Shown: piece by piece, positions 4,965-6,304 of the stretch
Layout: each line of letters opens with the position of its first letter
Position numbering within the stretch: position 1 is the first letter of the stretch
Source of the DNA: Pelobacter sp. UBA5610
GTDB lineage: Bacteria > Desulfobacterota > Desulfuromonadia > Desulfuromonadales > Syntrophotaleaceae
Direction of reading: 5' to 3'
DNA: 6,304 nt
Assembly (NCBI GenBank): GCA_002424645.1
Contig: DIKU01000085.1
Span: forward strand, 1 to 6,304
The notes under the pieces: model-generated
The model's database searches: none
What the model saw: the letters and a program-made list of their open reading frames with translations, nothing else
What the model was told of the DNA's origin: nothing
Made by a program: the position numbers and the translations under genes

Positions 4965-6304
4965 ATGATCTGCTTCCTGCACAGCTTTCCCCTGGAACAT
5001 TTCGACCCCCTGGTCGTTTATCAGCGGCTCTATCCCATGGGCCCCGGCTTTCTGGAGAGCCCTCAGCCAACCTCCAAGATAGGACGGTACAGCATCGTAC
5101 CGCTGCGCCGCCAGGAGTCTTATCGCCTCGACGCCAGGGGATTGGTGCGCGTCGAAGGCACAAACGAGACCCGCTTGCCGGGGGATCCGTTCGATGTTCT
5201 CGACGGCATTCTGGACAGTCGCCGGCTCTCATCAAACACGTTTCAGCTACCCTTTGCCGGTGGTTTTTTTGGCTATCTTGCTTACGACCTTGCTGCCTGC
5301 ATCGAAGACCTGCCCCGGATGGCCCGGCGTGACCGCAACATCCCCGCGTTATGGCTGGACTGGATCGATCTTACGGCTATCTACGACCATCAACGTCGTA
5401 TACTCACCCTCGCCTCCCTCAACCCCAGGGATAATCTTGCCCAGTGGGAAAAATCGATTCGCCAGGTACTGACGACCCCCCTTCCGGAACCGCACACCGA
5501 AGAGGTCATGAGCCCACAACCGCTCATGCAACAGAATTCATTTGAAGAGCGGGTCATCCGTACCAAGGACTACATCTCCAGCGGCGATATCTACCAGGCC
5601 AACCTGTCGGTGCGCTTCGATACGCGCTGCAACCTATCCGCCGAAGATCTCTATCGACATTTGCGTCGTATCAACCCCAGCCCCTTTGCTGCCCTGTTGC
5701 GTACACCCGATGTCGAAATCATTTCCGCCTCCCCCGAGCGACTGGTACAGCTGCAAAACGGCGTGGCCGAGACCCGCCCCATCGCCGGAACCCGACCAAG
5801 AGGCGCAAACACCCCCGAGGACGAACGCCTTAGCCGGGAACTGCTGGACAACCCCAAGGAACGCGCCGAACATATCATGCTACTCGATCTCGAGCGCAAT
5901 GACCTGGGCAAGGTCTGCCAGGCATCCAGCGTGGAAGTCAATGAATTGATGGTTCTTGAACACTACTCCCACGTGACCCACATCGTTTCCAATGTGCGGG
6001 GACGTCTACGCGACGGCATTGGCCCCTTCGCCTTGCTGCGAGCCGTGTTTCCCGGGGGCACCATCACCGGCGTTCCCAAAAAACGCTGCATGGAAATCAT
6101 CGAGGAACTGGAGCCGGTGGGACGCGGCACCTATACCGGCAGTGCCGGCTATGTCAGCGTAACCGGCAACATGGATTTCAATATCCTGATCCGCACTTTT
6201 CAGAAGTTCGGCAACGAACTGACCTATCAGGTCGGTGCCGGCATCGTTGCCGACTCCGATCCCGCCCGCGAATGGCAGGAGTGCCTGCACAAGGGGCAAG
6301 CGCT
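4965..6304 (+). CDS. pabB: aminodeoxychorismate synthase component I (PabB), 3' end beyond window
   Basis: PabB aminates chorismate, using ammonia from the PabA glutaminase, to 4-amino-4-deoxychorismate for folate synthesis in the cytoplasm. The frame is open for 446 codons to the window end; E. coli PabB has about 453, so only a few codons should be missing unless a PabC domain is fused. The N-terminal half shows P-F-A-G-G-F-F-G-Y-L-A-Y-D-L and I-E-D-L-P, typical of PabB. The chorismate-binding half has S-G-D-I-Y-Q-A-N-L, S-A-S-P-E-R (Glu258), R-P-I-A-G-T-R-P-R-G, L-D-L-E-R-N-D-L-G (307-315), F-P-G-G-T-I-T-G-V-P-K (362-372) and Glu436/Glu439. Position 274 is Ala where E. coli PabB has its catalytic Lys, so an anthranilate-synthase-like activity is an alternative. 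The ATG at 4965 is the only standard start after the in-frame stop at 4830, but has no clear ribosome-binding site. Confidence 0.92.
   Translation, partial: MICFLHSFPLEHFDPLVVYQRLYPMGPGFLESPQPTSKIGRYSIVPLRRQESYRLDARGLVRVEGTNETRLPGDPFDVLDGILDSRRLSSNTFQLPFAGGFFGYLAYDLAACIEDLPRMARRDRNIPALWLDWIDLTAIYDHQRRILTLASLNPRDNLAQWEKSIRQVLTTPLPEPHTEEVMSPQPLMQQNSFEERVIRTKDYISSGDIYQANLSVRFDTRCNLSAEDLYRHLRRINPSPFAALLRTPDVEIISASPERLVQLQNGVAETRPIAGTRPRGANTPEDERLSRELLDNPKERAEHIMLLDLERNDLGKVCQASSVEVNELMVLEHYSHVTHIVSNVRGRLRDGIGPFALLRAVFPGGTITGVPKKRCMEIIEELEPVGRGTYTGSAGYVSVTGNMDFNILIRTFQKFGNELTYQVGAGIVADSDPAREWQECLHKGQA

Noticed and set aside
4802..5332. 176-codon frame from TTG overlapping the start of pabB
   Set aside because: The overlapping pabB frame has strong family motifs throughout; this one has none and is rich in Pro, Ser and Arg as expected of a shadow frame.

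Overview
The window looks like an ordinary chromosomal stretch of a Gram-negative bacterium of roughly 50% GC. The best guess is a deltaproteobacterial (Desulfuromonadota-type) organism. This rests on a soluble PocR-PAS histidine kinase, a DUF2845 exported protein, and a stand-alone PabB with a TrpE-like active-site motif. No marker gene in the window fixes the taxonomy, so this remains an inference. There are no rRNA or tRNA genes, CRISPR arrays or complete mobile elements.

Left part (1-1640): a small exported DUF2845 protein runs leftward (72-392) from a recognisable promoter. A 438-bp gap without a convincing gene follows. Two small rightward genes come next: a YbiI-type DksA/TraR zinc-finger protein (831-1097) and a DUF6172 protein (1245-1544). 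A strong bidirectional intrinsic terminator closes this section at 1600-1635.

Middle part (1636-2403): about 770 bp of AT-richer DNA with no gene I can defend. It holds one start-less open frame that reads like protein and may be a gene remnant (1795-2055), a 9-bp inverted repeat, a weak leftward terminator, and the regulatory region of the next operon. That regulatory region has a candidate sigma70 promoter and a cluster of three TATCC-type half-sites.

Right part (2404-6304): a two-component pair, consisting of a cytoplasmic PocR-PAS-HisKA-HATPase histidine kinase (2404-4056) and a NarL/FixJ-family response regulator (4112-4777). After a 187-bp gap comes pabB, aminodeoxychorismate synthase component I (4965 to beyond the window end). 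PabB makes the folate precursor 4-amino-4-deoxychorismate. Nothing seen ties it to the two-component system beyond adjacency and a similar ATCCG-type repeat in both upstream regions.

The points most worth a second look are the cysteine-rich PocR sensor of unknown ligand, the pairing of an EnvZ-type (HisKA) kinase with a NarL-type regulator, and the alanine in PabB where the E. coli enzyme has its catalytic lysine. I saw no clear sign of a wholly new system.
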